Source of the DNA: Xenopus tropicalis
Lineage: Eukaryota > Chordata > Amphibia > Anura > Pipidae
DNA length: 64,000 bases
Assembly: GCF_000004195.4 (NCBI RefSeq)
Contig: NC_030678.2
Coordinates: 131,345,104-131,409,103, forward strand
Direction of reading: 5' to 3'
Positions 45,624 to 56,621 of the stretch are shown here, in pieces (the first letter of the stretch is position 1; each line of letters opens with the position of its first letter). The notes below the pieces were generated by a model that was not told where the DNA came from, did no database searches, and saw only the letters and a list, made by a program, of their open reading frames with translations. A program made the translations under genes and the position numbers.

Positions 45624-45737
45624 ATTCCTAAATGTATGTGTGCCAGCCTTTAGGCAGAACATTTTTGTTATAGGAAGTATTACTAGGGCAGACTTGTATT
45701 AAAAAAGCCAAACAAAGGCATATACTACAGGGCTCAT

Positions 45738-46379
45738 TTAAGAGGGTCCTGTCACACTAAGAAATAATTCTAAACTCTTTACTATCGTGGTTTTATAGCA
45801 AAATAAACTTTATTAACAAACAATTATTTAAATCTTCTTTCCTTCATTCTTTTGGAATTCACAATTAGAGCACATGACAGGTGTCATTTTGTTAACGCTG
45901 TTATTGAGTCAATCTTTGCATTGTCCCAAAATTAAAATGTATGCACCAGAATGGGGGACCTGATGCCCATTTCCATGCATAGGCTACATAATTATAGATG
46001 GTAAGGTAGGGGGGAATGTAGTGACCTCTAGGAAATGCTAAATGGAAAGTGAAAACCAGGCAATATATTGATTGACAACTGAGATTTTTAATTTTTATAA
46101 CAGGTTTAGATGTATTCATAAAAATGATTTGGGTTTCATGTTTAGGAATGCAGTAACCATTAGGAAATGTTAAATGGAATGCAGTGACCTCTAGGAAGTG
46201 CTAAATGGAAAGTGAAAACCCCGCTTGAGGCATAGATGCGGGTGGCAGGTCAGGCAATTTTCAAATAACTTTGTAACAGGTTTGGATGTGTTCATAAAAA
46301 AGAATTTGAGTTTCATGTTTAACTTGAAAAGGACTTTTATTATTCAACTTTTTATGGCTGGGTGACAGGTCCCCTTTAA
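45738..46379. mobile_element. T2-type MITE (TTAAAGGGGACCTGTCAC ends), 642 bp, with internal duplication
   Basis: The left end TTAAGAGGGTCCTGTCACAC and the right end TGGGTGACAGGTCCCCTTTAA are imperfect inverted repeats bounded by TTAA at 45738-45741 and 46376-46379. Inside, a segment of about 165-175 bp is duplicated: GTGACCTCTAGGAA, GCTAAATGGAAAGTGAAAAC, TAACAGGTTT(A/G)GATGT and GAGTTTCATGTTTA-type words occur at 46021-46145 and again at 46184-46325. Confidence 0.85.
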
Positions 46380-46394
46380 GACTCATTTGGACAC

Positions 46395-46645
46395 TAGTGA
46401 TGAGCGAATCTGTTCCATTTTGTTTTGGGGGAAAATGTGAAGATTCGCAAAGCATCAGAAAATCCATGAAATGGTAAAAATGTTGCGTGTCAAAAAAAAT
46501 TGTCAGGCCTGTAAATATAACAATGCATGTGACAAATTTTAATTCTTTCTTACACATGCAAAAAAATTTTTTATGTCTGTTTCGCAAAATAATTTGCCAA
46601 TGGTGAAACGTGGGAATTTGCCGCAAATCCATGCCTGGCAAATTA
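46395..46645. mobile_element. hAT MITE of TAGTGATGAG family, right end missing, duplication intact
   Basis: The left end TAGTGATGAGCGAATCTGTT starts at 46395. The right side follows the family through GCAAATCCATGCCTGGCAAA and stops at 46645, lacking the last ~17 bp (the TTTCGCCCAACACTA-type terminus seen in the 59318 copy). TTGGACAC flanks both sides exactly (46387-46394, 46646-46653). The minus-strand 130-codon frame across it is repeat-derived. Confidence 0.85.
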
Positions 46646-46653
46646 TTGGACAC

Positions 46654-47317
46654 CTTTGCGCTATTGATGCCATTTATTAAAGGTATTTGTGTCTACATAG
46701 TTTCACTCGGGGTCACTGTGTCTGTCCCACCCCAAAGGTATTCGAGGTCTCGGGTTCCCAAAGAGGCCAGAGTTAATAGACACAGTGTACTTGCACCTAA
46801 AGAATCACATGCAGACATCATTTTAACACCAAGCACTGAAAATGATGTAATTCTGTTTGATTAGCATTGAAGCAGAAGGGGAATTGCATGCATTTTGATG
46901 CATCAGATGCAATTGTGTCCAGTGCATCACCCCCTTACAGCTGTAATTACACTGCATTGTAGGTAAGAAAAATGGCAACTTGTTTCTGAAATTGCACATT
47001 ACAAACTGTACATGTGGTCATAAATGGCCACTAATGGGCAGATCCCTTTGCCTTTTGTATTAATTCATTTTTGTATGCAACCTGGATGTTTGATGTACAC
47101 ACCCTTATACTGTACAAGTCTGCAAAATATGTTGGCATTTTATAAATATGTTTTGTTGTTGTTGCTGTTGTTAATAATAATAATAATAACAGTTTCTCCT
47201 CTTCCAAAAATATTGAACCATTCTTTCTTATTTACCCGGTGCATTAGAGGTATCTAGAGCATTAAATAGAGTTATTCCAATAATAGACTATTACTATGGT
47301 ATTTTAGCTATACAGGT
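46654..47317. other. Unassigned DNA with (TTG)n/(AAT)n
   Basis: TTGTTGTTGTTGCTGTTG then AATAATAATAATAAT lies at about 47152-47189. GATGCATCAGATGCAATTGT near 46898 resembles a repeat also seen weakly near 48870 and 60080-60130. No gene. Confidence 0.4.
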
Positions 47318-47467
47318 AATGCAGTAAACAGTGTAACATTTCCCCTCATCTAGTAACCTATAGCAGCCAATAGTAACCAATCAGATAACTAGTAAATGCT
47401 ACCTGCTGATTGGTTCCTGTGGGTTACTACACAAGTAACAAACATTACACTATTTATTATATTATCT
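47318..47467. repeat. Palindromic repeat family R3
   Basis: TAACCAATCAGATAACTAGT and AATGCTACCTGCTGATTGGT form the inverted core. The outer AACAGTGTAACATTT and AACATTACACTATTT form the ends. Confidence 0.75.
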
Positions 47468-49121
47468 CCCCAAAGGATGCTTGACATCATTTTTTTAAAG
47501 AACATAATTGCCTAGGATCCAAAGCCTTATTGTTTGTTTTCTTATATGTATAGGCTGTATTCTTAGCATTAGTTTACTTTACTGAGATACTAGCAAATGC
47601 AATGGCTTTCAAGGATACATTAAAGTCATTTGTTTTACTTTTTACTATTAAAAAACAAATCAACTTTGCACAAATTGCACTTCTAACTGTCCTTGCCTTC
47701 TTTACTTGAAACTTCTTTACTTTTCGTTTAGATTACACTATTTCCAAAATATTTTAGCATTTCATTTTTTATTAACTGCTTTATCTCATATTCCCTTATT
47801 GCTGTAGCAAATGAACTGCAGAGATATTTTTCCTTTAATTATGTAAGCGGTTTTGCATTTTCAAAGCTATTTAAAGGCATGCAGCACTATTCTTTTAGCT
47901 TATGTAAAGCTGAGGCAGGTAATTAGAGCTGCAAATACACGTTTATTGTCGCTAATTCCCGTCCTCTCAAGTTCACGTTCAACATCTATTGGTACTAAAA
48001 GAAAATTAAAATGTGATACTGTCCATAAATCAACATACATTTGCTCCTGCGGTTAAATTTAGCATATAGTATTTAAAAACGTTGGTAATGTGTTACTGAA
48101 AATTGTTATTTTGGGAACCCTGTCTGAGCTTATAACATCAGAAGTGACGAACAGTTAGCCACCCTGCGGTTTAACAACAGGATTGTGCATATTTATAGTT
48201 GCAGGCTAGATTTTCCATTAACACTGTGTCTGCATAAAGTGAATATATTAATTTTTTAACTTATAAAAAAAATTTATATGCAGATTTTATAAATACAAAA
48301 TCAGTTAGAATGCAACAATAAATGCACTGGCAATCTACAAAGCAGGCAGTTAAAGTGCTCTTATTTTTAATAGTTAAATCTAAACACATCAAAGGGCATA
48401 GGCACACATGGACAGCATTAGTCAGAGATAGTTTCCTGCTGATTAGCATCTGCCACTCCTTAGTGATGGCAAGTAGTTCTTTTATCCATTTGACTTCTGT
48501 TTGTGTTTAAAAGAAATTTCTGGCTGGGTTACATTAGTGCCATACTGCATGCCAGATACAGGCTCCAGTGAGTCTGATACACAGTGAGGTGCATGCATGC
48601 CTGGTGCCATAGTATAAAAAAGAGCCAAAAAGACTGCAAACCAGGCAGTAAGGCCAATGGATGTGCGTTGTTAACAGAACTTAATCATTTGTACTCATTT
48701 TCCTTTTTACAGTAGTTCAAATTAATACAACTTTAACAATGCAGAAAAGGTGAATTGTATGACACTCATGTGACTGCCCATGCTTGTAGAAAAGCAGTGT
48801 ACAATTAACATAAACAGACCTGAACAGCTTTGTAACAAAAGACGGAAGTGGTCATTTATGAATGTCAGTGCAGTGTAAAAGTGCAATTGTGGATGCAATG
48901 TGTAATGTCTTTTGCTCAGAATGTATTACTGTTGTCTAAAATTTCAATGTAACTGCAGCCATGGGGGCAATGCAATAGTGTCTGATTGCACTAGTTGGAA
49001 TATCGTAATTTCCACCCTTGGCATCAAAATTATTTCTGGCCATGATACATTAGGCACGTCTGCGGTACCTACTGAGTCTGCAGTTGGAATTTTGGTGTTA
49101 CTACCAGCTTGAAGGCAACAG

Positions 49122-49159
<38 letters not shown>

Positions 49160-49199
49160 CAGTATAATATGCAAAAGCCATTGATATCCTGTAAATTAT
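47468..49199. other. Unassigned DNA, mostly repeat-poor, with (AT)n
   Basis: An (AT)11-12 microsatellite lies at 49134-49156. 47810-48060 is repeat-free and conserved-element-like (see findings). No gene recognised. Confidence 0.4.
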
Positions 49200-49395
49200 A
49201 CACTTATAAATGGTGCTTAGTGATGTCATCAGTTACAGTTGGTGCTTAATGATGCAATTTCTGTCACATGACTCACTAAAACTTGTGTATGATAATAAAT
49301 AATGTACCCCCTGGTGTAAAATATAAGAAGTCACCTAGGAGTTCCATGACTTGTATGCTCAGCATAAGCCTATTCAATGAATTAATGTTCAACAA
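49200..49395 (+). repeat. Dispersed repeat, family R1, copy 2
   Basis: TGGTGCTTAGTGATGTCATC, TCACATGACTCACTAAAACT and AGTCACCTAGGAGTTCCATG follow in this order. TGGTGCTTA(G/A)TGATG occurs twice 33 bp apart at the left. Compare with 2236-2420 and 62210-62402. Confidence 0.65.
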
Positions 49396-49477
49396 GGTGG
49401 TATAATTCCCTTTTACTACCAATAAAATTATAGAAACAGCAGTGGTATTGTACTAAAAGGCTCAATGCTTGCCAAAG

Positions 49478-49585
49478 TCTAGTAAACCATAAAAAACAAT
49501 CAGGTGTTTGTCTTTAAATAGCTGACCAGTAAATGTTGAATGGGAGTTATGGGTTATTAGACTTGTGGTACCAATTATTGCATTA
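49478..49585. repeat. Palindromic repeat family R3, diverged
   Basis: CAATCAGGTGTTTGTCTTTA and GCTGACCAGTAAATGTTGAA match the R3 core; the arms are decayed. Confidence 0.6.
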
Positions 49586-49739
49586 CTTACAAAGTCCTAA
49601 AGAACACAAATGTAATTATAGCTACACATCTCTGTTTTTTACAGATACAACACTAACCCAGTGATTAGTGTTATACCATTAAGTTGCTCAGTGCTACATA
49701 AACTCAGTAGCACATACTTGGTCCTCTTAACAAATCCCC

Positions 49740-50272
49740 TAGGGGCACATTTACTAACCCACGAACGGGCCGAATGCGTCCGATTGCGTTTTTTTCGTAA
49801 TGATCGGTAATTTTGCGACTTTTTCGTATTTTTTGCGATTTTTTCGGCGTCTTTACGATTTTTGAGTAAAACCGCGAGTTTTTCGGCGTCTTTACGATTT
49901 TTGCGTAAAAACGCGAGTTTTTCGGCGTCTTTACGAAAGTTGCGCAAAGTCGCGATTTTTTTCGTAGCGCTAAAACTTGCGCGAAACGTCGCGCCTTTTA
50001 AGTTTTAACGCTACGAAAAAGGCGCGACTTTGCGCGCAAGTGTTAACGCTACGAAAAAATCGCGACTTTGCACAACTTTCGTAAAGACGCCGAAAAACTC
50101 GCGTTTTTACGCAAAAACGTAAAGACGCTGAAAAAACTCGCGTTTTTATGCAAAAATCGTAAAGACGCCGAAAAAATCGCAAAAAATACGAAAAAGTCGC
50201 AAAATGTTCGTTTCGTTTCGGAATTTTTCCAATTCGGATTCGAAATCGTGTCTTAGTAAATCACCCCCCTAG
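49740..50272. mobile_element. CpG-rich inverted-repeat MITE with internal 39-bp repeats
   Basis: The ends are GGGGCACATTTACTAACCCA and GTCTTAGTAAATCACCCCCC; CTA precedes the left end and follows the right end, a possible 3-bp duplication. The left arm holds three copies of a 39-bp unit with TCGGCGTCTTTACGA (starting 49844, 49883, 49922), and the right arm has three in reverse (CGTAAAGACGCCGA at 50080, 50118, 50158). The centre contains TTTTTTCGTAGCGCTAAAAC facing AAGTTTTAACGCTACGAAAA. It is related to family R2 by its ends and TTCGTA words. CpG density far above the flanks suggests a young insertion. Four open frames here are artefacts. Confidence 0.85.
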
Positions 50273-50527
50273 TGTTAGGTATGGGAGGGATAGGCAACCC
50301 TCCTAGGATTATCAAAGCAAAAGAACTCCAGCACCTGCGGTAAAAATGCTGGTTAACCCTACAAGTTTACCTGCAGTTTGGCCAGTTTTGACAGTTTTGG
50401 ACCTGACCTCCGCAGCCCACCCCACCCCATAGAGCACTGCCAAATGCAAACAGGGCTGTATCATGGCGTAATGCAGGCCTTTGCATTCCATTTTCAAACA
50501 CAAACGCCATATGTAATTAAAGGGACT

Positions 50528-50644
50528 AAGTTTGCCCAGGCACAGTAACCCATTGCAACCAATAAGATGTTTGCTTTTAAACAGGTGACCAGTAAATGCT
50601 GCCTGTTGATTGGTTGCTTCGGGTTACTGCTCCTGGGCAAACTT
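50528..50644. repeat. Palindromic repeat family R3, complete copy, 117 bp
   Basis: The left end AAGTTTGCCCAGGCACAGTA and the right end TACTGCTCCTGGGCAAACTT are inverted repeats. The interior GCAACCAATAAGATG, AAACAGGTGACCAGTAAATG and TTGATTGGTTGC is the family core. Confidence 0.85.
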
Positions 50645-51400
50645 GGACCTTTGGTATTATTTCTTTATACAGTGCAAAGTGCAAACATCATGGCATATTA
50701 TGCTGTTTTTTTGTACTGTGCACCCTGCCTTGCACACAGTAAATGACCCCCATAGTTTGCATACTGGGATATTAAAATGAATACAGGTATTATATCATTA
50801 ATACTAAAGTTCAGCATAAAGAGTCAGCAGGGTTTTATAAAAATAGCTAACACAACAGATGTAATATGTTTGTAGGAAAAAACAAGTCTGAATTTGGACC
50901 AGGGAAATGATCTTGATGCAAATGAAACTGAATTTCATTAAATCTTTAGGCGCCACTTTACAAATTAAATTTATAATGATATTTTCTGTGTAGTCAGTAC
51001 TGTATACAGTTGAAGTATTTGCTAAATGGGCTAAGTGTTGGCAGAAATGTAGTGTTTTCAGACTAGTAGTTTTCTTTGCTTTGAAGGCAGGGAAAATGTG
51101 TGTACTTAAGGAAAGCAAGCAAGAAAACTGACTATTCAAAATGCAGGGAGGCCCATTTATCAAAATTCGAAAGTTTTTTTCTACCACAACCATATTTACT
51201 TTTTAAAAAAGCAAGCACATCTACTGCTCATATTTGTGAATTATGAATTTTCCATCACTGAAATAACACAAATAGCTCCCCAAAAATATGAAAAAACATA
51301 CAATACCTTACTTTTAAATTAACCCTTCCATGAATTGTGTTTATACATTTGTGTATTTTAAAAATGAAAATATATATCTCTCACCCCTTCCAATGTGCCT
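50645..51400. other. Unassigned DNA
   Basis: A partial MITE end GGCCCATTTATCAAAATTCG lies at 51152. No gene recognised; the 129-codon minus frame at 50804-51193 has no domain. Confidence 0.4.
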
Positions 51401-51610
51401 TGATGATATACAGGGAAAAAACTAGATATGGGTGCAGGCTGTATACATGCAGTGCTCCACCGCTGCTATAACACCCTGGAAAAGGAAAAAAGCCACACTC
51501 CTTCTAATAAAAAGTCCTTTATTCCATTAAATATGAAAACATGGGTGGCTACTGTGAAGCAGACAGCCTGATGCATTTTGAGAAGAGCCCTTAATCATGG
51601 GCCGAATTCT
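51401..51610 (-). repeat. Retroelement-like repeat with decayed hammerhead-like motif
   Basis: On the minus strand, CATGATTAAGGGCTCTTCTC then AAAATGCATCAGGCTGTCTG (51603 to about 51560) has the order box, short stem (AGGGC), box, outer stem. If decayed CpGs are allowed for, it resembles CTGATGAAGGGC...GCCCGAAACGCATC. AAAGCCACACTCCTTCTAAT and AAAGTCCTTTATTCC to its left are typical of the flanks of such repeats. Confidence 0.4.
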
Positions 51611-52334
51611 AAAATAATTAAAAAATGCAAGCAATTCAATGGCAGATTTCATTTAAAATTGATTAACCTTAGTTAAACCCAAGATAAACCTAACATTCTT
51701 GAAGTAAACATCCAGGGGCTACTTTTAAATGAACCCTTTCAGTTTTATGGTCTGCATGTAAACAAATGTTTGGCATACATCCAAGCATTCTGGCTGGGTA
51801 CTGCATAGTTTTTATTACACATCATGTTAAATCATAAATACTTAACAGGATTCCATTGAAGGTACAAAATCCAGTTACAGTTTTAAGAATAAGGATGTTT
51901 TAGCAAATGCATAGTCCTTAAACATCTCACCTTAAGTGTAAACTTCACCTAAGCTTTCAGGTGTCTCTTAAGTGCTCAAATAGCCATTCTCCCCAATTCT
52001 CAACATAATTAGTCATCAGGCTAAGCTACCTTGCCAAAGCTTTAAGTCCCTCAGAGGGACTGTTTTTATTATGATATTCCTGGACATGGAAGAGCTAAAA
52101 TTAGTTTGGCTCTGTCTGGGAATGTCACCTGTAATAAATGCCCCATATTACATTTACAGAACTCAGTATAATACCATTGGCATTCTCGGACAAATTTGTG
52201 ACTTTATTTAGCAAAATGTACAAATTACTGTCAAAAAATTAGTTTTTTTTTAAAATATAACTTCTATTGTGTATAAGATGTACAAAAAACAGAGATTATT
52301 AAATAAAGACCCAAAGGTTGTATGGTAAGGTTAC
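51611..52334. other. Unassigned AT-rich DNA
   Basis: No feature recognised. Confidence 0.45.
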
Positions 52335-52797
52335 TATCATGATTCCTGGTAAAGTCCAGGAGCTTAGATATGTCCCAGGTTCCTAACAGACTGTTAGTCC
52401 AGCCCGAGTGTTTAGTGTGTATCTGAGGCATCTCAGCTGGCTAATTAAAAGGCACCTTTGGCAAAAGTAGAAAGTTCCAGTCTGGGGGAAAGACACAGGA
52501 AAGCTGACTTTGTGAGGTCACGGAGAGGCTTGAAATCACTACAAGGTTGGAACTTTGTTTTTCTTTTCTCTGTGTGGGAGTCAGGCGGTAGGTCTGCTCC
52601 TGGTTAGTAAGACCAACTGACCTGTGTTAGTTAGAGCCCATTAAGTGGCAAGGATTTTATTTCAAACTGTTTGTTTTATTATATTTGTGTCAAGTGAAAA
52701 TAAACTGCCTAAAAGAGACTACACTCTCATGAATTGTGATTGTGCCACGGACTGCTTTACCCCCAGAAAGCTGGTCCCAGCTACCTAACCCCTGACA
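52335..52797 (+). mobile_element. Solo LTR, about 463 bp
   Basis: It is bounded by TATCA (probably decayed TGTCA) and TGACA, matching the short inverted ends of an LTR. A polyadenylation signal AATAAA lies at 52699-52704, followed by an R/U5-like tail with GGACTGCTTTACCCCCAG and CAGCTACCTAACCCCTGACA. No primer-binding site or coding region follows. The flanks GTTAC (left) and GTTGT (right) agree at only 3 of 5 positions. I recall similar LTRs in Xenopus but cannot say whether the parent element was Gypsy-like or an endogenous retrovirus. Confidence 0.65.
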
Positions 52798-54506
52798 GTT
52801 GTTACCAAACTGAAGAATTTAATTTAACATAATAATTTTACCCTAAATTATAGATCTACAAGAGAACTCCTCAATATAATTTTCAACCCCCAAAAACAAT
52901 TTCAAAAGAGCCTTTAATGTTAAGGCAAGAAAGGTAGAAATTATGAGCAGTTATAGCAATTCTCCCCCTAAAATTAGTGTATCCATGTATGGTTTCATTT
53001 TAACAAAATGTTCTTTGCACTTTTAAACAAGTAAATGAAAGCTGAGTGAATAAAAGCAAATGACATTGTTAAAGAGTACATTGCTTTTTATTTGTTAAAC
53101 GTGTGCTTACAGCATGCCTAAAGTGCTAAAGTATTTGGCCTTGATCAAAGTGCTGTGGCTAAAGTGTCTGAAAAGTTAATGTTGTCTTGATTGTGATTTA
53201 AATTGCATTTTTTCCTTTCTAATCATGTCCCATTTCTTTTAACAATGTAAAAATGATTAATTCATAGGAATTGCACTCTCTCATCTTTAGGCTCTAGCAT
53301 TCTACCTACACAACCTCGCAAAAACAAGCAATAGCTGGTACACAAAGTTACAAATCTTGAATGATATCGTAATTTCAAGGTAAAGCCACATTTAAACACA
53401 TCATTACTATAATGGGATGCTGAGTAAGTTTTAGGTTGCATTGATTTTTCACTAAACAGACCCAAAATTTTAAGTTGAAACTTCATTTTAATTATGTTCG
53501 ATTAAAATTCAAACCTATACAAGAGAAATGTTGTAAGCGTATAATTAGGTAAGACCCAAAGGTGATGTTTAATGAGACTCTGGCTAAACAAATATTCTGC
53601 TTCCTAATTACAATTTGCCAATATTTAGAATTCTAATGGACTTCACAGTCTCTTCACTGAAATCTTTTGGAGGTATTTATTTTCCATTAATGTGTCTACT
53701 GCTGATTTAACATATGCTAAAACAGTGTAAAGAGATATTTTCACGTTATCTTTACATTCAAACACATGCCTTAGGCATCTGGTCAATGCTTTACTTGCAT
53801 ATGATTAGTAACAATTAATTATGCTATTAATCTCTACATGCCAGTTATTTTCATCACCAGTTTTAATGCAACATTAATTACTTCTAAGAAACATAAATAT
53901 TTGCGGAATACAAATGCTTCTTTGGCCCTGTACAAATAATTTACACATTTCATATCAGCTCAATGAACTGGTTTCAATAAATCAGTAGGTTTGGTGGGAA
54001 GAAGTTCATCCTTTGTTATAAAATATACAGTATTGATTGTATCAGGGGTAACACCTTAGAACAGTGTGTATAACAAAGTCCTGGTGCTGTAGCTTTAGAC
54101 TTTCTCCAGTCTGTTATGTGGTCTCCTACTGGTAGCAGTACATAGCAAACATCACTTCTTTCTTGCTTGATAATATTTTTCTCTAGTAAGTGGTATAGTT
54201 TAAATTCTAAACATTTATAAATCTGCTTCAACAATTTAATACAAAAGTATAGAATCATATTTCTTAAGTGTCGTCAACTGAATTTGAGATGTCTGCCATG
54301 AAGCTATATTTAAGAAGTGTTTAATGGTGGCCATGGAAAGGTATACTTTCAGATAATCTATATCAATTATATCTGTGTACTGATCACTCAGAATTTAGCC
54401 ATTTTGATCTTGTGCAATTTGATATTCTATGTTGCTACTTATCAGATAACAAGGGAACTTTTTTGCTTAGGTTTATAGCTTACAGTCCCATACACACACC
54501 TTTGGA
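52798..54506. other. Unassigned AT-rich DNA, repeat-poor
   Basis: No gene recognised. 53590-53960 has many homeodomain-like TAATTA/ATTAAT words (see findings). Confidence 0.4.
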
Positions 54507-54514
54507 GTCACAAC

Positions 54515-54801
54515 TAGTGATGACCAAATCTGTCCCATTTTGCTTTGTTGAAAAATTTGTGATTCTTCCAAAACATATGTGAAACAGCGAAAAATGTTGC
54601 GCTTTACAAAAAGCTTTACATAAATTGTTGCAAACCTCATTTTGTTTTGATGCACTTATGAAAAAAATATGAACTTTTTTTTGCCACGGGCGACAATTTT
54701 TTGATGTGACTGACAATTTTTTGCCTCGTGGTGAATTTTGTTGCCAATTTTGTGAAATAATGCGCCAATTGTGAAATGCTGAAATTTGCTAGTCACCACT
54801 A
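54515..54801. mobile_element. hAT MITE of TAGTGATGAG family, 287 bp
   Basis: It starts TAGTGATGACCAAATCTGTC and ends GCTAGTCACCACTA. The flanks GTCACAAC (54507-54514) and GTCACCAC (54802-54809) agree at 7 of 8 positions. The interior has GACAATTTTTTGATGTGACT-type units. The two minus-strand frames are repeat-derived. Confidence 0.85.
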
Positions 54802-54809
54802 GTCACCAC

Positions 54810-55196
54810 TTAAAACAAGACATGGATTCTATTAACTTGATACACAGCTTTTTAGTTAGACTTACAGCGAAAATAGTCATCTGCATACATGGAGGTATTT
54901 TATGTTACAGCCACTTCTACTTTATACCTTACAAATTATGCATTTAAGCAACGTGCTTCTACTCTTCTGCTTTGCATCAGACTAACTCTTTAGGACATTT
55001 AATTAAATTTAAAAATATATGAGAAAGTTCATTACTTAAGTATTCCAAGGAACATTAAAGAGAATAGCATTACCTGCAACATTTTGAAATAAAAAAAAAA
55101 AAATTGTCTTAATTTCAGTACAAGTTCGGTGTTATTTCAGTGTACTAAAAAGTCTGGTAAATTACACACATAATGCAAAAAGGGCATATTTTCTGC
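54810..55196. other. Unassigned AT-rich DNA
   Basis: An A14 run lies near 55090. No gene. Confidence 0.45.
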
Positions 55197-55646
55197 TTAA
55201 AGGAGAACTAACCCCTAGAATGAATATGGCTTAAACTGCCGTATTTTATATCCCGTACATACGCATCAGTCTCAAGCCTCAGCTTTTTTTTAGTAGTAAT
55301 GATTCAGGGCTTTAAACTTGTCACAGGAGTGGGAAGTTGTTGAAATGCTGAGCTTAGGGGTTGATGCAAATTATCAAGCAGAAAATAAGGTCTGCCTGCC
55401 ATATAAGCTGATGCTACAGGGCTGATTAATACACATTTGCACTGGTTTTTAAGCTGCCATGTAGTAATTCTATGTATTAATTACCAGTCAGCTTTATATT
55501 GTGATATTTATATTCTATAGATATACAGTATAATGTGTGTCGGTCCCTAAGCTCAGTAACTAACACCTTGAGCTGGTACATAAAGCCAAAACATAATGTA
55601 CAACATTTCTGCCCTACTATTTAGTTAGGCTTTAGTTCTCCTTTAA
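55197..55646. mobile_element. T2-type MITE, 450 bp
   Basis: The left end TTAAAGGAGAACTAACCCCT and the right end GGCTTTAGTTCTCCTTTAA are inverted repeats bounded by TTAA. The interior has GGGCAGAAATG-type and TAAGCTCAGTAACTAACACC words and no open frame. Its TIR differs from the GGAGAAGGAAAGT subtype, so at least four T2 subtypes are present in this window. Confidence 0.87.
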
Positions 55647-56534
55647 GTACTTTTATAATCATGATATAAAAAAGGAAATTCTTTATTGTAGTAAAAGTAA
55701 CCTTATTCAATGATAATGTATACACACTACCATAAAGTTAGTCTTAAAAATTCTTTTAGAGTTGCGTTTTATGAAAATAAAAATAATAAGGTCTCATGGG
55801 ATTGAGCATTATGTAAACATTGCTTTTCTCAATAACCTTGTAACTTTCTTTCTTTCTTTCTTTTTAATGTCTTTTTCAACCAAAATATTGAGTCACTAGA
55901 TTTTCCATGTTATCCATAAATATGGCATCATAGTTTAATATATTAATAAAGTAAACAAAGAAATTGCACTTGATGTATTAATATTGCAATTACTTCATTT
56001 TTCTTTTTTTATGTAATGCTTTATTGAATTTTAAAATTTACCAACAATAGCGTGGTTACATCTAAAAGTATGCACTCTGAGAAAAAAAAAAAAAAAAAAA
56101 ACAGGAAAAGACAAAGAAAGAAAGATATAGAAAATAGCAAAAAAAAAAAGAGATAGGGAAGAACAATTATCTAATTTTCATCCCACAATAGTAAAAGTAA
56201 AATAAATGCATGCTTTTTCATATCTGTAAGGTCTCCTGAAATGCCAAATTGTAAGTGTGTTCCCTGGTAGATGCATAAAGTAAGCAGTTACATTTTCAAA
56301 TAAAATGCAGTAGGCAAAATATGCACACTTCCTTCACTGATTTTTAAAATCCATGGCAATTAAGGGTACATTGATATTCAAAACACGCAAGATTATAAAA
56401 ATATATATGTTGAAAGGAAAATTACTAGATGTTTCAATCAGGGAGGGAAATCCTTAAGCATTTTATTCTGTGGCTCAGAGGGAAAAGAGTGGGTGCACTT
56501 GATAAAATTTCTTCACAAATTATATTAGAAACCA

Positions 56535-56571
<37 letters not shown>

Positions 56572-56621
56572 GAGCTTTACTACCATGTGTTTTTCTGCAT
56601 GCTTTATTTGTTTTCTTCTAT
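55647..56621. other. Unassigned DNA with simple repeats
   Basis: It holds (TTTC)n at about 55846-55865, an A20 run at 56082-56101 followed by AAAG-rich sequence, and (AAT)12 at 56535-56570. TGTAATGCTTTATTGAATTT near 56013 followed by the A run could be an old retroelement tail. Confidence 0.6.

Noticed and set aside
46261..46653. 130-codon minus-strand frame
   Set aside because: It spans the end of a T2 MITE and a complete hAT MITE copy and has no domain.
49639..50256. Frames with FRKDAEKLA/NRKDAEK repeats on both strands
   Set aside because: They are products of the 39-bp repeats in the CpG-rich inverted MITE; the same peptide appears from both arms because the arms are inverted copies.
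50804..51193. 129-codon minus-strand frame
   Set aside because: AT-rich, no domain, no start context and no homology I recognise.
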